The notes under the pieces are model-generated. The model ran no database searches. It saw nothing but the letters and a program-made list of their open reading frames with translations, and was not told the DNA's origin. This document shows, one piece after another, positions 33,893 through 42,679 of a stretch of 64,000 nt of DNA. This stretch comes from Pseudovibrio sp947494035 (GTDB lineage: Bacteria; Pseudomonadota; Alphaproteobacteria; Rhizobiales; Stappiaceae), in the NCBI GenBank assembly GCA_947494035.1, contig CANLTN010000008.1, forward strand, positions 1-64,000, in the 5' to 3' direction. Position numbers and translations under genes: made by a program. The first letter of the stretch is position 1. Every line of letters starts with the position of its first letter.

Positions 33893-34397
33893 TTCACATT
33901 TTCGCCCTAAGTAACGTTGCGTTATCTACAGGAATTTTGATTCTTCCCTCCATAAAAATCCATAGGAAGAATCACGGTGCGAATTCCACAGATAAGCTCC
34001 TGGATTATCTTGTTAAGATTTTGATTGTGCTGGTGTCCTACTGCCACACCTTTGGATCATCTGTGTCATTTCCTGCATGATGCCTTTTGTTTCCTATGAT
34101 TTCTGGCCCGCGAAATAATGCACCCAGACATGAAATAGCCCTAGTTTTTGATGAGCAGCCTCTTTGCATATTAACCATATACTGGCTGTTAGCGGGGTAA
34201 ACTGCGGCAGAAAAACTGGGGTTTTGGGGAGCTTAACTTTATATCAAGGTTAAAAGTGAAAGATGCAGCCATCCGGAAAAATGACGGGTTCGGGTGTTAT
34301 CGGGCTTTTCCTTCCTGTCGATCTCAGAATTATGGGTTCCCTTTTTCGGGACCGTGGGACGCTGGATATCTGAGCGTTGATTTGGAGTTGATTGCGT
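33893..34397. other. 500-base intergenic stretch
   Basis: No gene seen. It contains a perfect inverted repeat GATTCTTCC (33939-33947) / GGAAGAATC (33965-33973) without a T run, and an AT-rich TTAACCAT block near 34172. It should include the promoter of the SleB-like gene. Confidence 0.45.
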
Positions 34398-35555
34398 ATG
34401 TCGGGCCATAGGATTAAGAAGAACGAAGGACGTCGTACAGTCTTCATGTACTTTAAATACCCTATTCTTGCTGCAGGACTTGTAGCTGGTAGCATCACTG
34501 CCTCTCCGGTTGCGCTGCAAGATATTCCTGCGCTTACCGGCATGCTTGATGAAGATTTACCGCGCTGGATGCAGTTTGGCTCTACACAGGACCGCGAGAA
34601 ACTTGCAAACTACTTAGCGGATCCCCAGCAGTCGAAGCCTCAGCGTCAGGCAATAAACCGCAGCGGCAAAGGTGATATGCAAGTCGCCACGTTACCGCGA
34701 CGCGTCGTTGCCTTCATTCAGAATGCAGGCAAGCCCAAGAGTACAGACCGGTTCGTTTCGCAGCTTCCGCAGATGGCTTTCAATGGTCACTATGGCGGAG
34801 AGACGCTCGCGGGTCTTTCCACTGACAAAAGCAAGGTGGATAACACGCCTCTTGGCAAGGCTGCCCGCCGTGCGGCGCTGGCCGCTCGCAAGCAGATTGT
34901 GCAGCGTAATGTCAAGCCTCTCCCGATTTCCATCGCCAAGCAGAACGACCTTGCAATGGCAACAGCCTATGCACCGGCACTCCCACAGACAGACGAAGCG
35001 CCGTTTGATGCATTGCTGAGCAAACCAAAAGTTTCTATCACGCCGTCGGGCAAACCTCACCTTACTGAAAAAGAGCTGGCTTCCTTCTCCGCGACCAACC
35101 CACACTGGTGGTATATGCGCGAACTGCCAAGTTCCGTAAAGCACTCCAAGAAGGAAATGCAGTGTCTGGCTGAGGCGATCTATTTTGAAGCACGCAGCGA
35201 GCCGCGTGACGGTCAGATTGCTGTGGCGCAGGTGGTGCTCAACCGCCTGAAGAACCCAGCCTATCCAAGCACCGTGTGTGGTGTGGTTTACCAGAACAAG
35301 AGCATGCGGAACGCCTGTCAGTTCTCGTTTGCCTGTGACGGTATTCCAGAGCGCATCACTGAAGCTGGTCCATGGGCGAGAGCGAAGAAGATCGCACAGC
35401 AGGTGGTTGATGGTGAAGCGAGCATTCCAGCAGTGGATGCCTCCACCCACTACCATGCCACATATGTTCGCCCGAACTGGGCACCGACCATGCAGCGTAA
35501 AAAGCGCATTGGTAAGCACATCTTCTACAAGACCTACAGAGGCGGGTGGAGCTAA
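34398..35555 (+). CDS. Cell wall hydrolase, SleB-like (Hydrolase_2)
   Basis: A 385-residue protein. A short N-terminal basic stretch and a hydrophobic segment (about 20-35) look like a membrane anchor or signal. A long low-complexity middle follows, and the C-terminal 130 residues form the Hydrolase_2 domain with CLAEAIYFEARSEPRDGQIAVAQVVLNR and CQFSFACDG. SleB-type domains are lytic transglycosylase-like or amidase-like enzymes acting on peptidoglycan. The start at 34398 has GGAG upstream; TTG 34392 is also in frame. A terminator follows. Confidence 0.88.
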   Translation: MSGHRIKKNEGRRTVFMYFKYPILAAGLVAGSITASPVALQDIPALTGMLDEDLPRWMQFGSTQDREKLANYLADPQQSKPQRQAINRSGKGDMQVATLPRRVVAFIQNAGKPKSTDRFVSQLPQMAFNGHYGGETLAGLSTDKSKVDNTPLGKAARRAALAARKQIVQRNVKPLPISIAKQNDLAMATAYAPALPQTDEAPFDALLSKPKVSITPSGKPHLTEKELASFSATNPHWWYMRELPSSVKHSKKEMQCLAEAIYFEARSEPRDGQIAVAQVVLNRLKNPAYPSTVCGVVYQNKSMRNACQFSFACDGIPERITEAGPWARAKKIAQQVVDGEASIPAVDASTHYHATYVRPNWAPTMQRKKRIGKHIFYKTYRGGWS

Positions 35556-35604
35556 CCCCTCCCCCTGATCCTTAAGGTCTTTTGGTGGCCTGACCGCTCC
35601 AATA

Positions 35605-35647
35605 AAAAACCCTGCATCAGCCTTGCGCCGGTGCAGGGTTTGTTTTT
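35605..35647 (+). terminator. Intrinsic terminator after the SleB-like gene
   Basis: AACCCTGCA (35608-35616) pairs with TGCAGGGTT (35632-35640) and is followed by TGTTTTT. Confidence 0.8.
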
Positions 35648-35664
35648 GTATTTGCTCGGGTCTT

Positions 35665-35768
35665 AGAGCATGTTGCGTTCATATGAATTCACGCACCAAG
35701 CTCTAAGCATTTATTTTCACACGTATTCTTCTCCGAAAACCGTACCCACTTTTCGGGAATACGCTCTA
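35665..35768. repeat. 104-bp intergenic palindromic repeat, copy B
   Basis: Same orientation and length as copy A at 18346-18449, differing at five positions. It lies between the convergent SleB-like and acrylyl-CoA reductase-like genes and touches the end of the latter. Confidence 0.9.
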
Positions 35769-35771
35769 GTA

Positions 35772-36767
35772 TCAGCCGACTTCGACGATGGTCCGGCCGC
35801 GGATCTGGCCTTTGAGCACCTTGGCGGCGCGCTCAACAACATCGGTCAGTTTGACTGTTTCAGACAGGGAATCCAGTTTGTGCAAGTCGAGATCCTGCAC
35901 CAGACGGCGGTAAGCCTGCTCTCGCAGAGACATTGGCACCAGCACGGAATCCACACCCAGCAGTGCGACATTGCGCAGGATGAACGGCATTACGGAGGCA
36001 GGCAGGTCCATGCCCTGTGCCAAACCGCACGCAGCAACTGCACCGCCGTATTTTGTCTGTGACAGCAGGTTTGCCAGTGTGTGGCTTCCAGCAACATCAA
36101 CCGCCCCTGCCCAGCGTTCTTTGTCCAGCTCCTTGCCTTTTCCACCAAGCTCCGCGCGGTTCAGCACCTTGGATGCGCCAAGGCTCTTGAGGAAATCGGT
36201 TTCTTCCATACGGCCTGTAAAGGCAACCGTTTCATAGCCCAGTTTGGAAAGCAGGCTGATGGCAACTGAGCCCACACCACCAGAGGAACCGGTGACGGCG
36301 ATCTGGCCGTGGTCAGGGGTGATGCCGTGTCGCTCCAGCGCCATAACGCAGAGCATAGCGGTGTAGCCTGCAGTGCCGATAGCGGCTGCGCGAGGGGCAG
36401 AGAGTTCTGCCGGGCAGTGCAGAAGACACTCGGATTTCAGGCGTGCAATTTGAGCGTATGCGCCGGTGTGTACTTCGCCAAGGCCATACCCGTTCTGGAT
36501 GATCTTATCGCCGGGTTTGAAGCGGTCACTTTCGCTGGTGAGCACTTCGCCAACCACGTCAATGCCCGGCACCATCGGAAACTTGCGGGTGACAGCGGGG
36601 TGACCTGCCAGAGCCAGCCCGTCCTTATAGTTGATCGTGGTATGGGTTACCTTGACCGTCACATCCCCTGGTGAGAGCTGATCGACAGTGACCTTATTCC
36701 ATTTGGCAGGCAGCGGAGCACCTGTGCTTTCGTCTGCTTCAATCCATAGGGCGTCAAACTCTTTCAT
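35772..36767 (-). CDS. acuI: Acrylyl-CoA reductase (NADPH), AcuI/YhdH family
   Basis: A 331-residue medium-chain reductase. The NADPH-binding motif GSSGGVGSVAISLLSKLGYE and the family opening KEFDALWIEADE and TINYKDGLALAG are present. AcuI reduces acryloyl-CoA to propionyl-CoA, a step used to detoxify acrylate during DMSP or 3-hydroxypropionate use. The start at 36767 has GGAGG seven bases upstream. Other DMSP genes are not adjacent, so the biological source of acrylyl-CoA is open. Confidence 0.85.
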   Translation of the reverse strand: MKEFDALWIEADESTGAPLPAKWNKVTVDQLSPGDVTVKVTHTTINYKDGLALAGHPAVTRKFPMVPGIDVVGEVLTSESDRFKPGDKIIQNGYGLGEVHTGAYAQIARLKSECLLHCPAELSAPRAAAIGTAGYTAMLCVMALERHGITPDHGQIAVTGSSGGVGSVAISLLSKLGYETVAFTGRMEETDFLKSLGASKVLNRAELGGKGKELDKERWAGAVDVAGSHTLANLLSQTKYGGAVAACGLAQGMDLPASVMPFILRNVALLGVDSVLVPMSLREQAYRRLVQDLDLHKLDSLSETVKLTDVVERAAKVLKGQIRGRTIVEVG

Positions 36768-36897
36768 GGCCAATCCTCCATTCCAATTAGGATGGCGGGA
36801 AGCTGGCAGAAGAAAAGCCACAAGGCAAGCAAATAACGTCAGGCAGTACTCCGCTATAACTCACTGAAAAATTTAATTAGTTTACCAGATGAGTGCC

Positions 36898-38160
36898 TTA
36901 CGCAGGCCTTTGCACCAGCCGCCCTGCGGTGGCGGATTGTTCGCGGATCGGCCAATGCACCACGGCAGCAAAAATGCCCAGCGCAATGCCCAACCACCAG
37001 ATGACATCGTAGTTTCCGCTCTGCTCATAAAGAACCCCGCCCAGATAAACGCCGAGGAAAGAACCGATCTGGTGAAAGAGGAATACAATGCCAAACAGCG
37101 TCGCCATAAAGCGCGGGCCAAACATGACCGCAACCAGACCGGAGGTCGGCGGCACGGTGGAGAGCCAGAGGATGCCCATGGTGGCGGCGAAGATCAGTGT
37201 TGATGCCACCGAGATGGGCAGCAGGATGTAAAGCGTGATGGCGACGGCGCGGGCAAGGTAGATGAATGACAGCAAGTATTGTTTTGGGAAACGCGAGCCC
37301 AGCACGCCGGAAGACATGGACCCAACGATGTTGAACAGGCCGATCAAGGCCAGCGCCCATGCGCCAACAGAAACATCAAATCCCTGATCTACAATGAAGG
37401 TGGGCATATGCACCGTGATAAAGGCCACGTGGAACCCACAGACGAAGAAGCCAAAGATCAGAAGAATGTAGTCTTTGGTTTTGAAGGCCAATGCCAAGGT
37501 TTGAGACATGGTCATGGTATCTTGCAGCGTCGCGGCGCTGCCGGTTGCTGGTGCTGCAGCACGACCACGTAGGACATAGGCGAATAAAGGTACGATCCCC
37601 ACAAGAGCCGCCATATAGGCCAATGCGCTGGACCAGCCGAACATCTCGATCAGACCAAGCCCGAGCGGTGCAAACAGGAACTGGCCGAAGGAACTGGCCG
37701 CTGTGCCCAGACCAAAGGCAATGCCGTGGTATTGGGGCTGAACGGAGCGGGCAAATGCTGCCAGAACAATAGAGAACGAGGTGAAGGCAATACCCAGTCC
37801 GATCAGCACACCTGCTGAGACCTGCAACAAGAGTGGTGTTCCCGACATGCTCATGAGGTATAGGCCAACGGCGTAAATGATCGCGCCCAGCACCAGCGTT
37901 TTGCCAGTGCCGTACTTGTCTGCCATCATGCCCGCGAAGGGTTGCGCCACACCCCAGATAAGGTTCTGGATTGCCAGCGCAAAGGCAAATACATCCCTGC
38001 CCCAACCGAATTCGGAGGACATGGGGGTCAGGAACAGCCCCAGCGTGGAACGTGGTCCAAACGACAGAACGGCGATGATACAGCCACTGATGATGATGAG
38101 AGGGATACTGTGACCCCACCTGACAGAGGACTGGTTCTCGACTTGGGTCGCTTGGGACAT
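36898..38160 (-). CDS. MFS transporter, OFA/monocarboxylate-like
   Basis: A 420-residue protein with 12 predicted helices. The opening GPRSTLGLFLTPMSSEFGWGRDVFAFALAIQNL and the DKYGTGKTLVLGAIIYAVGLYLMS loop-helix are typical of oxalate/formate and monocarboxylate MFS families. The start at 38160 has AAGGA seven bases upstream. It lies 130 bp behind the acrylyl-CoA reductase gene on the same strand, so a carboxylate substrate linked to that enzyme is a reasonable but unproven idea. Confidence 0.82.
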   Translation of the reverse strand: MSQATQVENQSSVRWGHSIPLIIISGCIIAVLSFGPRSTLGLFLTPMSSEFGWGRDVFAFALAIQNLIWGVAQPFAGMMADKYGTGKTLVLGAIIYAVGLYLMSMSGTPLLLQVSAGVLIGLGIAFTSFSIVLAAFARSVQPQYHGIAFGLGTAASSFGQFLFAPLGLGLIEMFGWSSALAYMAALVGIVPLFAYVLRGRAAAPATGSAATLQDTMTMSQTLALAFKTKDYILLIFGFFVCGFHVAFITVHMPTFIVDQGFDVSVGAWALALIGLFNIVGSMSSGVLGSRFPKQYLLSFIYLARAVAITLYILLPISVASTLIFAATMGILWLSTVPPTSGLVAVMFGPRFMATLFGIVFLFHQIGSFLGVYLGGVLYEQSGNYDVIWWLGIALGIFAAVVHWPIREQSATAGRLVQRPA

Positions 38161-38603
38161 GGCAAATTCCTTTCCTGCATCCGTGCGGAAGGCCGCTGGA
38201 TGCCGGAGTAATGAGGTCACTTTTTTCACTGATTAGCGCAGAGCCGCTGAGACTAATCTAAATCTGCTCCCCGCAATAATGAATATTACTGAGGTCATCT
38301 ATCAGCAATTGTAATGAGTGCAGGTTACAGCTGAACTTTACCCGGCTGGCTACAGGTACAGCGCAAGGCTGCATCCGCCTGTGTTTCTCCCGGTTTGAGC
38401 ACTGGCGACACTTAACGAGGCCCGCGTCGGTTGGAAGGCTGCTGGTGCCCCGCACTGCTCTTTTCTAAGTCCGGGCAGTGGAATGCTCGTGTTTGTACCC
38501 AACAAATTTAGCAAATTAAGTGGTTAAACATTAAGCGTAAACCCAGCGCGAGCACTGCATTTATGCATCGGGCAAAAGAATAGGTTGTCGTCAGCGGGCA
38601 AGC
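38161..38603. other. Divergent intergenic region between MFS gene and nadABC
   Basis: No gene is visible. The right end leads into the nadABC control region. Confidence 0.45.
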
Positions 38604-38671
38604 GGTCTATAAAAACTCAAAATGAGCATAAGGGGTGGCATCGGCTTTGTAGTCGTGTTTTTTTATAGACC
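38604..38671. promoter_or_regulatory. Spaced inverted repeat upstream of nadABC
   Basis: GGTCTATAAAA (38604-38614) is repeated inverted as TTTTATAGACC (38661-38671). Overlapping the left arm is ACTCA-AAA-TGAG (38615-38626), a weaker relative of the palindrome at 38675-38693. Confidence 0.5.
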
Positions 38672-38674
38672 CTT

Positions 38675-38693
38675 TATACTCATATTGAGTATA
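38675..38693. promoter_or_regulatory. Probable operator of the nadABC operon
   Basis: TATACTCATATTGAGTATA is a perfect palindrome with a three-base centre, 36 bp before the nadA start. It includes TATACT, which looks like a -10 element, so a repressor bound here would block transcription. The likely regulator is the Nudix-like protein at 32867-33892, by analogy with NrtR/NadQ control of NAD synthesis. Confidence 0.65.
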
Positions 38694-38728
38694 TACCGGT
38701 TAAGGACCGGCAGAATAAAGGATAGCGC

Positions 38729-39847
38729 ATGTCCTCCATGACTACATACGCTGAGACCGACAGCTCTGCTGTCAATGAAATTGCTGCCGGCATTGGCGGT
38801 GCTGCTCAGAGCGGGTCCTCCGCTCAAAAGCAATACGCACCTTTGGAACGCCCTGACCTTTCCTATACGCCAGAGGTGGCTGAAGCGACGGCAGAAGCCT
38901 ATGAGAAGGTGAAGGATTTCATTCCGGCTATTGAATGGGCTGCGCTTGCGCCGTTGATCCATGCGATCAACAAGGTGAAGAAAGAGCGTGACGCGGTTAT
39001 TTTAGCGCACAACTACATGACGCCGGATATCTTCCACGGTGTGGCTGATATTGTTGGCGACAGCCTGCAGCTGGCCAAGGAAGCTGCGAAAACAGAGTCG
39101 CAGGTTATTGTTCAGTGCGGTGTGCACTTCATGGCCGAGACTTCCAAGATCCTGTCTCCGGAAAAGACTGTTCTGATCCCTGATATGGATGCGGGCTGCT
39201 CTTTGGCAGAATCCATCACTGGCGAAGATGTGCGCAAGCTGCGCGAAGCCAATCCGGGCGTGCCGATCATCACATATGTGAACACCTCGGCTGATGTGAA
39301 GGCAGAATGCGATATTTGCTGCACCTCTTCCAACGCAGTGCAGGTTGTTGAAGCGATGGGCACTGACAAGGTTCTGCTGATCCCTGATCAGTATCTTGCA
39401 GCCAACGTGAACAACCAGACTGATGTAGAAGTGCTGACCTATGCAGGTTCGTGCGAGGTGCATGAGCGCTTTACGGCTGAAGAACTGCGTGACTACCGCG
39501 CGATCGATCCGGACGTAAAGATCATCGCGCACCCGGAATGTCCGCCAGAAGTTGTTGCAGAAGCTGACTTTGCCGGATCAACCTCTCACATGATTGACTG
39601 GGTTAAGAACAATAGCCCTGAGAAGGTGATGATGATCACCGAGTGCTCTATGGCTGACAATGTTGCGTCTTCTACACCGGGCGTCAACTACATCCGCCCG
39701 TGCAACCTGTGCCCGCATATGAAGCGCATCACCCTTGCCAAGATTCTGGATTGTCTTCTCGACATGTCCGGTGAAGTGATTGTTGATGAAGCTGTGGCTG
39801 ATCGCGCACGCGCCTCCGTGGAACGCATGATCAACTTGAAGAACTAG
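38729..39847 (+). CDS. nadA: Quinolinate synthase
   Basis: A 372-residue [4Fe-4S] enzyme that condenses iminoaspartate with dihydroxyacetone phosphate to quinolinate. The core reads AVILAHNYMTPDIFHGVADIVGDSL; Cys ligands lie in IVQCGVHFMAET, CDICCTSSN and CNLCPHMKRITL. It opens the nadABC operon and has AAAGGA six bases before the start. The first 60 residues form a variable N-terminal extension. Confidence 0.96.
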   Translation: MSSMTTYAETDSSAVNEIAAGIGGAAQSGSSAQKQYAPLERPDLSYTPEVAEATAEAYEKVKDFIPAIEWAALAPLIHAINKVKKERDAVILAHNYMTPDIFHGVADIVGDSLQLAKEAAKTESQVIVQCGVHFMAETSKILSPEKTVLIPDMDAGCSLAESITGEDVRKLREANPGVPIITYVNTSADVKAECDICCTSSNAVQVVEAMGTDKVLLIPDQYLAANVNNQTDVEVLTYAGSCEVHERFTAEELRDYRAIDPDVKIIAHPECPPEVVAEADFAGSTSHMIDWVKNNSPEKVMMITECSMADNVASSTPGVNYIRPCNLCPHMKRITLAKILDCLLDMSGEVIVDEAVADRARASVERMINLKN

Positions 39848-39889
39848 AGGCTTTCGTGTAGCTGGCGTACTGAAAAGTCTTCAGCGCAC

Positions 39890-39918
39890 CCTGCTGCCTG
39901 CAAGGGCAGCAGGTCTTT
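39890..39918 (+). terminator. Hairpin between nadA and nadB, possible attenuator
   Basis: CCTGCTGCC (39890-39898) pairs perfectly with GGCAGCAGG (39905-39913), followed by TCTTTT. Being inside an operon it may reduce read-through or stabilise the nadA message. Confidence 0.55.
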
Positions 39919-39957
39919 TGCGATCAGGTCCCCCTTTAGTCTGGAATAATCTCTGAA

Positions 39958-41592
39958 ATGTCTCGGTTCGGTTCTTCTCTCGCCCCTGCTGTTGCTCTGA
40001 ACGGCGTAGATGATGTTGTTATCTTAGGTGGAGGTCTTGCTGGCCTGTTTTGTGCGCTCAAGCTTGCGCCAAGGCCGGTGACCATCGTGAGCAATGCCCC
40101 CATTGGTGGCGGTAGCTCCTCTGCCTGGGCACAAGGGGGTATTGCAGCCGCTGTTGCCGAGGGTGACCATCACTCCGCTCATACACAAGACACACTGACT
40201 GCGGGCGATGGACTTTGTGAAGCTGCCATTGTTGAAGGTATGACGCGCGAAGCAGCAGAGCGCATTCATGATCTGCTGGATTATGGCGTGCCGTTTGACA
40301 AAGACCTTGCGGGCAAACTGGCCCTATCGCGAGAAGCGGCCCACTCAAGCCACCGTGTGGTGCGTGTGCGTGGCGACATGGCTGGCGAAGCCATTATGCA
40401 GGCTCTTATTGACGCGGCTTACAAGACACCGTCCATTCGCATTATTGAAGGGTACATCGGCTGTCAGCTGATCACGGAAGGCCGGTATGTCACTGGCATC
40501 ACCGCGCGTCGCCGTGGTGGTACACAGCGTATAACCATTCCGGCAAAGGCTGTTGTGCTGGCATCAGGCGGTGTTGGCCATCTTTATTCCACCACCACCA
40601 ATCCGGGTGAAGCCAACGGCCACGGCCTTGCCATGGCGGCACGGGCCGGAGCTCTGATCTCCGATGCGGAGTTTGTGCAGTTCCATCCGACGGCTCTGGA
40701 TGTTGACCAAGACCCTGCTCCGCTGGCCAGTGAGGCAATTCGGGGTGATGGCGCGCTGCTGGTCAACAAAGATGGTAGCCGGTTTATGGAGGGTGTGCAC
40801 CCTGATCTGGAGCTGGCACCACGTGATATTGTCGCCCGTGCTATCCATAGCGAGATTGCTGCGGGGCGCGGTGCGTTCCTTGATTGCCGTGACGCAATTG
40901 GCGCTAGCTTCCCTGAACACTTCACCCGTGTTTTTGCTGCCTGTGAAAAGGCAGATATTGATCCAATCAACGGTCTCATTCCTGTGGCTCCGGCGGCGCA
41001 CTACCATATGGGCGGTGTACTGACGGATGCGTCTGGCCGCACGTCTGTCGATAACCTTTGGGCTGCGGGCGAGGTTGCAGCAACCGGTGCCCATGGTGCC
41101 AACCGTCTGGCCTCCAACTCCCTGCTGGAAGCTGTTGTGTTTGCCGCTCGCATTGCGGAAGACATTCAGGCTTTGATGCCGCATCACCGTGTGCATGCAT
41201 GGGCGGAGATTGATGATCAGGACGATCAGGCCTCAAAGCGCAACCCGCAGGAGCGTGCCGTTGTGTCTCTGGTTCGCTCTGCCATGTCCCGCCATGTTGG
41301 TGTGGCGCGTGATGCAGAAGGCTTGACCAGCACCCTTGCGCGTCTGCAGAACGCTGAAAAGCTGTGCCGACGCGATTCAATTTTGAACATGGTGATTGCA
41401 GCCAAGCTGATCACCGGCTCTGCTCTGCTGCGCGAAGAAAGCCGTGGCGGTCATTTCCGCACTGACTTCCCACAGAAAGCGGCGGAAGCCAAACGCTCTT
41501 TCGTCAAGCTTGCACAGATCGAGAGCCTCGCAAAACAGGCCGCTGCCAGTGACATTGGCCAGCAGGCCGTCGAAAAGGAAGACATGCTATGA
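39958..41592 (+). CDS. nadB: L-aspartate oxidase
   Basis: A 544-residue flavoprotein that oxidises L-aspartate to iminoaspartate for NadA. The FAD motif VVILGGGLAGLFCALKL, the family motif SSAWAQGGIAAAV, HSSHRVVRVRGD and the FHPTALD region are all present. The last residues overlap the nadC start by four bases (ATGA). Confidence 0.96.
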   Translation: MSRFGSSLAPAVALNGVDDVVILGGGLAGLFCALKLAPRPVTIVSNAPIGGGSSSAWAQGGIAAAVAEGDHHSAHTQDTLTAGDGLCEAAIVEGMTREAAERIHDLLDYGVPFDKDLAGKLALSREAAHSSHRVVRVRGDMAGEAIMQALIDAAYKTPSIRIIEGYIGCQLITEGRYVTGITARRRGGTQRITIPAKAVVLASGGVGHLYSTTTNPGEANGHGLAMAARAGALISDAEFVQFHPTALDVDQDPAPLASEAIRGDGALLVNKDGSRFMEGVHPDLELAPRDIVARAIHSEIAAGRGAFLDCRDAIGASFPEHFTRVFAACEKADIDPINGLIPVAPAAHYHMGGVLTDASGRTSVDNLWAAGEVAATGAHGANRLASNSLLEAVVFAARIAEDIQALMPHHRVHAWAEIDDQDDQASKRNPQERAVVSLVRSAMSRHVGVARDAEGLTSTLARLQNAEKLCRRDSILNMVIAAKLITGSALLREESRGGHFRTDFPQKAAEAKRSFVKLAQIESLAKQAAASDIGQQAVEKEDML

Positions 41593-42452
41593 GTGCTTCA
41601 CCCTTGCCAGAACTTTCGATGATCATGGTCGACGACGTGGTCAAAGCAGCTTTGCTTGAGGACTTTGGTCGTGCAGGAGACATCACCTCGCAGGCGACCA
41701 TTCCGGCGGATGCTTCTGCAACTGGCGTGATTGCAGCTCGTCAAGAAGGTGTACTGGCTGGCATTGATCTGGCTCTTTCTGCATTTCGTCAGGTTGATCC
41801 TACCCTCGATGTTACAGTGCTGGCGCAGGACGGGGATAAGTTGGAACCGGGCAAGTTGATTGCCCGCATCCACGGCCCTGCCCGCGCACTGTTGTCGGCA
41901 GAACGTGTGGCGCTGAACTTTTTGAGCCACCTTTCCGGTGTTGCGAGCGCTACCAACGCATTTCAACGCAAAATAGCTCATACCAACGCAAACATTGTTT
42001 GCACCCGCAAAACCACTCCGGGCCTGCGTAGTTTCGAGAAATATGCGGTGCGCTGCGGCGGCGGTATGAACCATCGTTTTGGTCTGGATGATGCAGTGCT
42101 GATCAAGGACAACCACATAGCAGTTGCTGGTGGTGTTATCCCCGCGATTGAACGCGCCCGTGCCTTTGTCGGCCACCTTGTGCGCATTGAGGTTGAAGTG
42201 GATACGCTGGAGCAGTTGAAGGAAGCGCTGAGCGTCAAGCCAGATGTGGTGATGCTGGACAATATGGGGCCTGATCTTCTGAAGCAGGCGGTTGAGATCA
42301 ACAAAGGTCAGGCTGTGCTGGAAGCTTCTGGTACGATTACCCTTTCCACCGTTCAGGCGATTGCGGAAAGCGGCGTCGACATCATCTCTTCAGGCTGGAT
42401 CACACACTCTGCCCCAATTCTGGACCTTGGTCTGGATATCGAGATCGGGTAG
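41589..42452 (+). CDS. nadC: Quinolinate phosphoribosyltransferase (carboxylating)
   Basis: A 287-residue enzyme that converts quinolinate and PRPP to nicotinate mononucleotide. The motifs VALNFLSHLSGVAS, CTRKTTPGLRSFEKYAVRCGGGMNHRFGL and VMLDNM are diagnostic. It closes the nadABC operon, with its ATG overlapping the end of nadB. Confidence 0.97.
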   Translation: MSASPLPELSMIMVDDVVKAALLEDFGRAGDITSQATIPADASATGVIAARQEGVLAGIDLALSAFRQVDPTLDVTVLAQDGDKLEPGKLIARIHGPARALLSAERVALNFLSHLSGVASATNAFQRKIAHTNANIVCTRKTTPGLRSFEKYAVRCGGGMNHRFGLDDAVLIKDNHIAVAGGVIPAIERARAFVGHLVRIEVEVDTLEQLKEALSVKPDVVMLDNMGPDLLKQAVEINKGQAVLEASGTITLSTVQAIAESGVDIISSGWITHSAPILDLGLDIEIG

Positions 42453-42520
42453 AGGGCACGATACTAGGTTCACAGCACGGGCAATACGCCTTTAGATTGT
42501 ATTTAATAAAAATTCAATCA

Positions 42521-42578
42521 ATATCGAGAATACATTCAGCATACACATTCATATCGAGAATATTCATGTATGCTGAAT
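42521..42578. promoter_or_regulatory. Direct and inverted repeats ahead of the accessory gene
   Basis: ATATCGAGAATA occurs twice, at 42521-42532 and 42551-42562. Interleaved is a perfect 12-bp inverted repeat, ATTCAGCATACA (42534-42545) and TGTATGCTGAAT (42567-42578). The spacing of about 30 bp for the direct repeat is three helical turns, which suits protein binding. Confidence 0.6.
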
Positions 42579-42641
42579 TTCGCTTATGCAAGCATCAATC
42601 ACCTTACTTGAAGCCGCTTGCAAATACGTCCGAGTTTCAAA

Positions 42642-42673
42642 TTCGACAAAGGAGGGTTCGCTTCTTTGTCGAA
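42642..42673 (+). promoter_or_regulatory. Hairpin presenting a Shine-Dalgarno sequence in front of the accessory gene
   Basis: TTCGACAAAG (42642-42651) pairs perfectly with CTTTGTCGAA (42664-42673). The junction and loop carry AGGAGGG (42650-42656). The ATG at 42680 follows six bases after the stem. This could hide or position the ribosome binding site. Confidence 0.55.
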
Positions 42674-42679
42674 CCCATC

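Noticed and set aside
18346..35768. CRISPR repeats
   Set aside because: The repeats are 104 bases long, 17 kb apart and palindromic; there are no spacers or cas genes.
40564..41196. A 210-codon antisense frame within nadB
   Set aside because: It is a shadow of a GC-rich coding region; the sense strand is a certain nadB.
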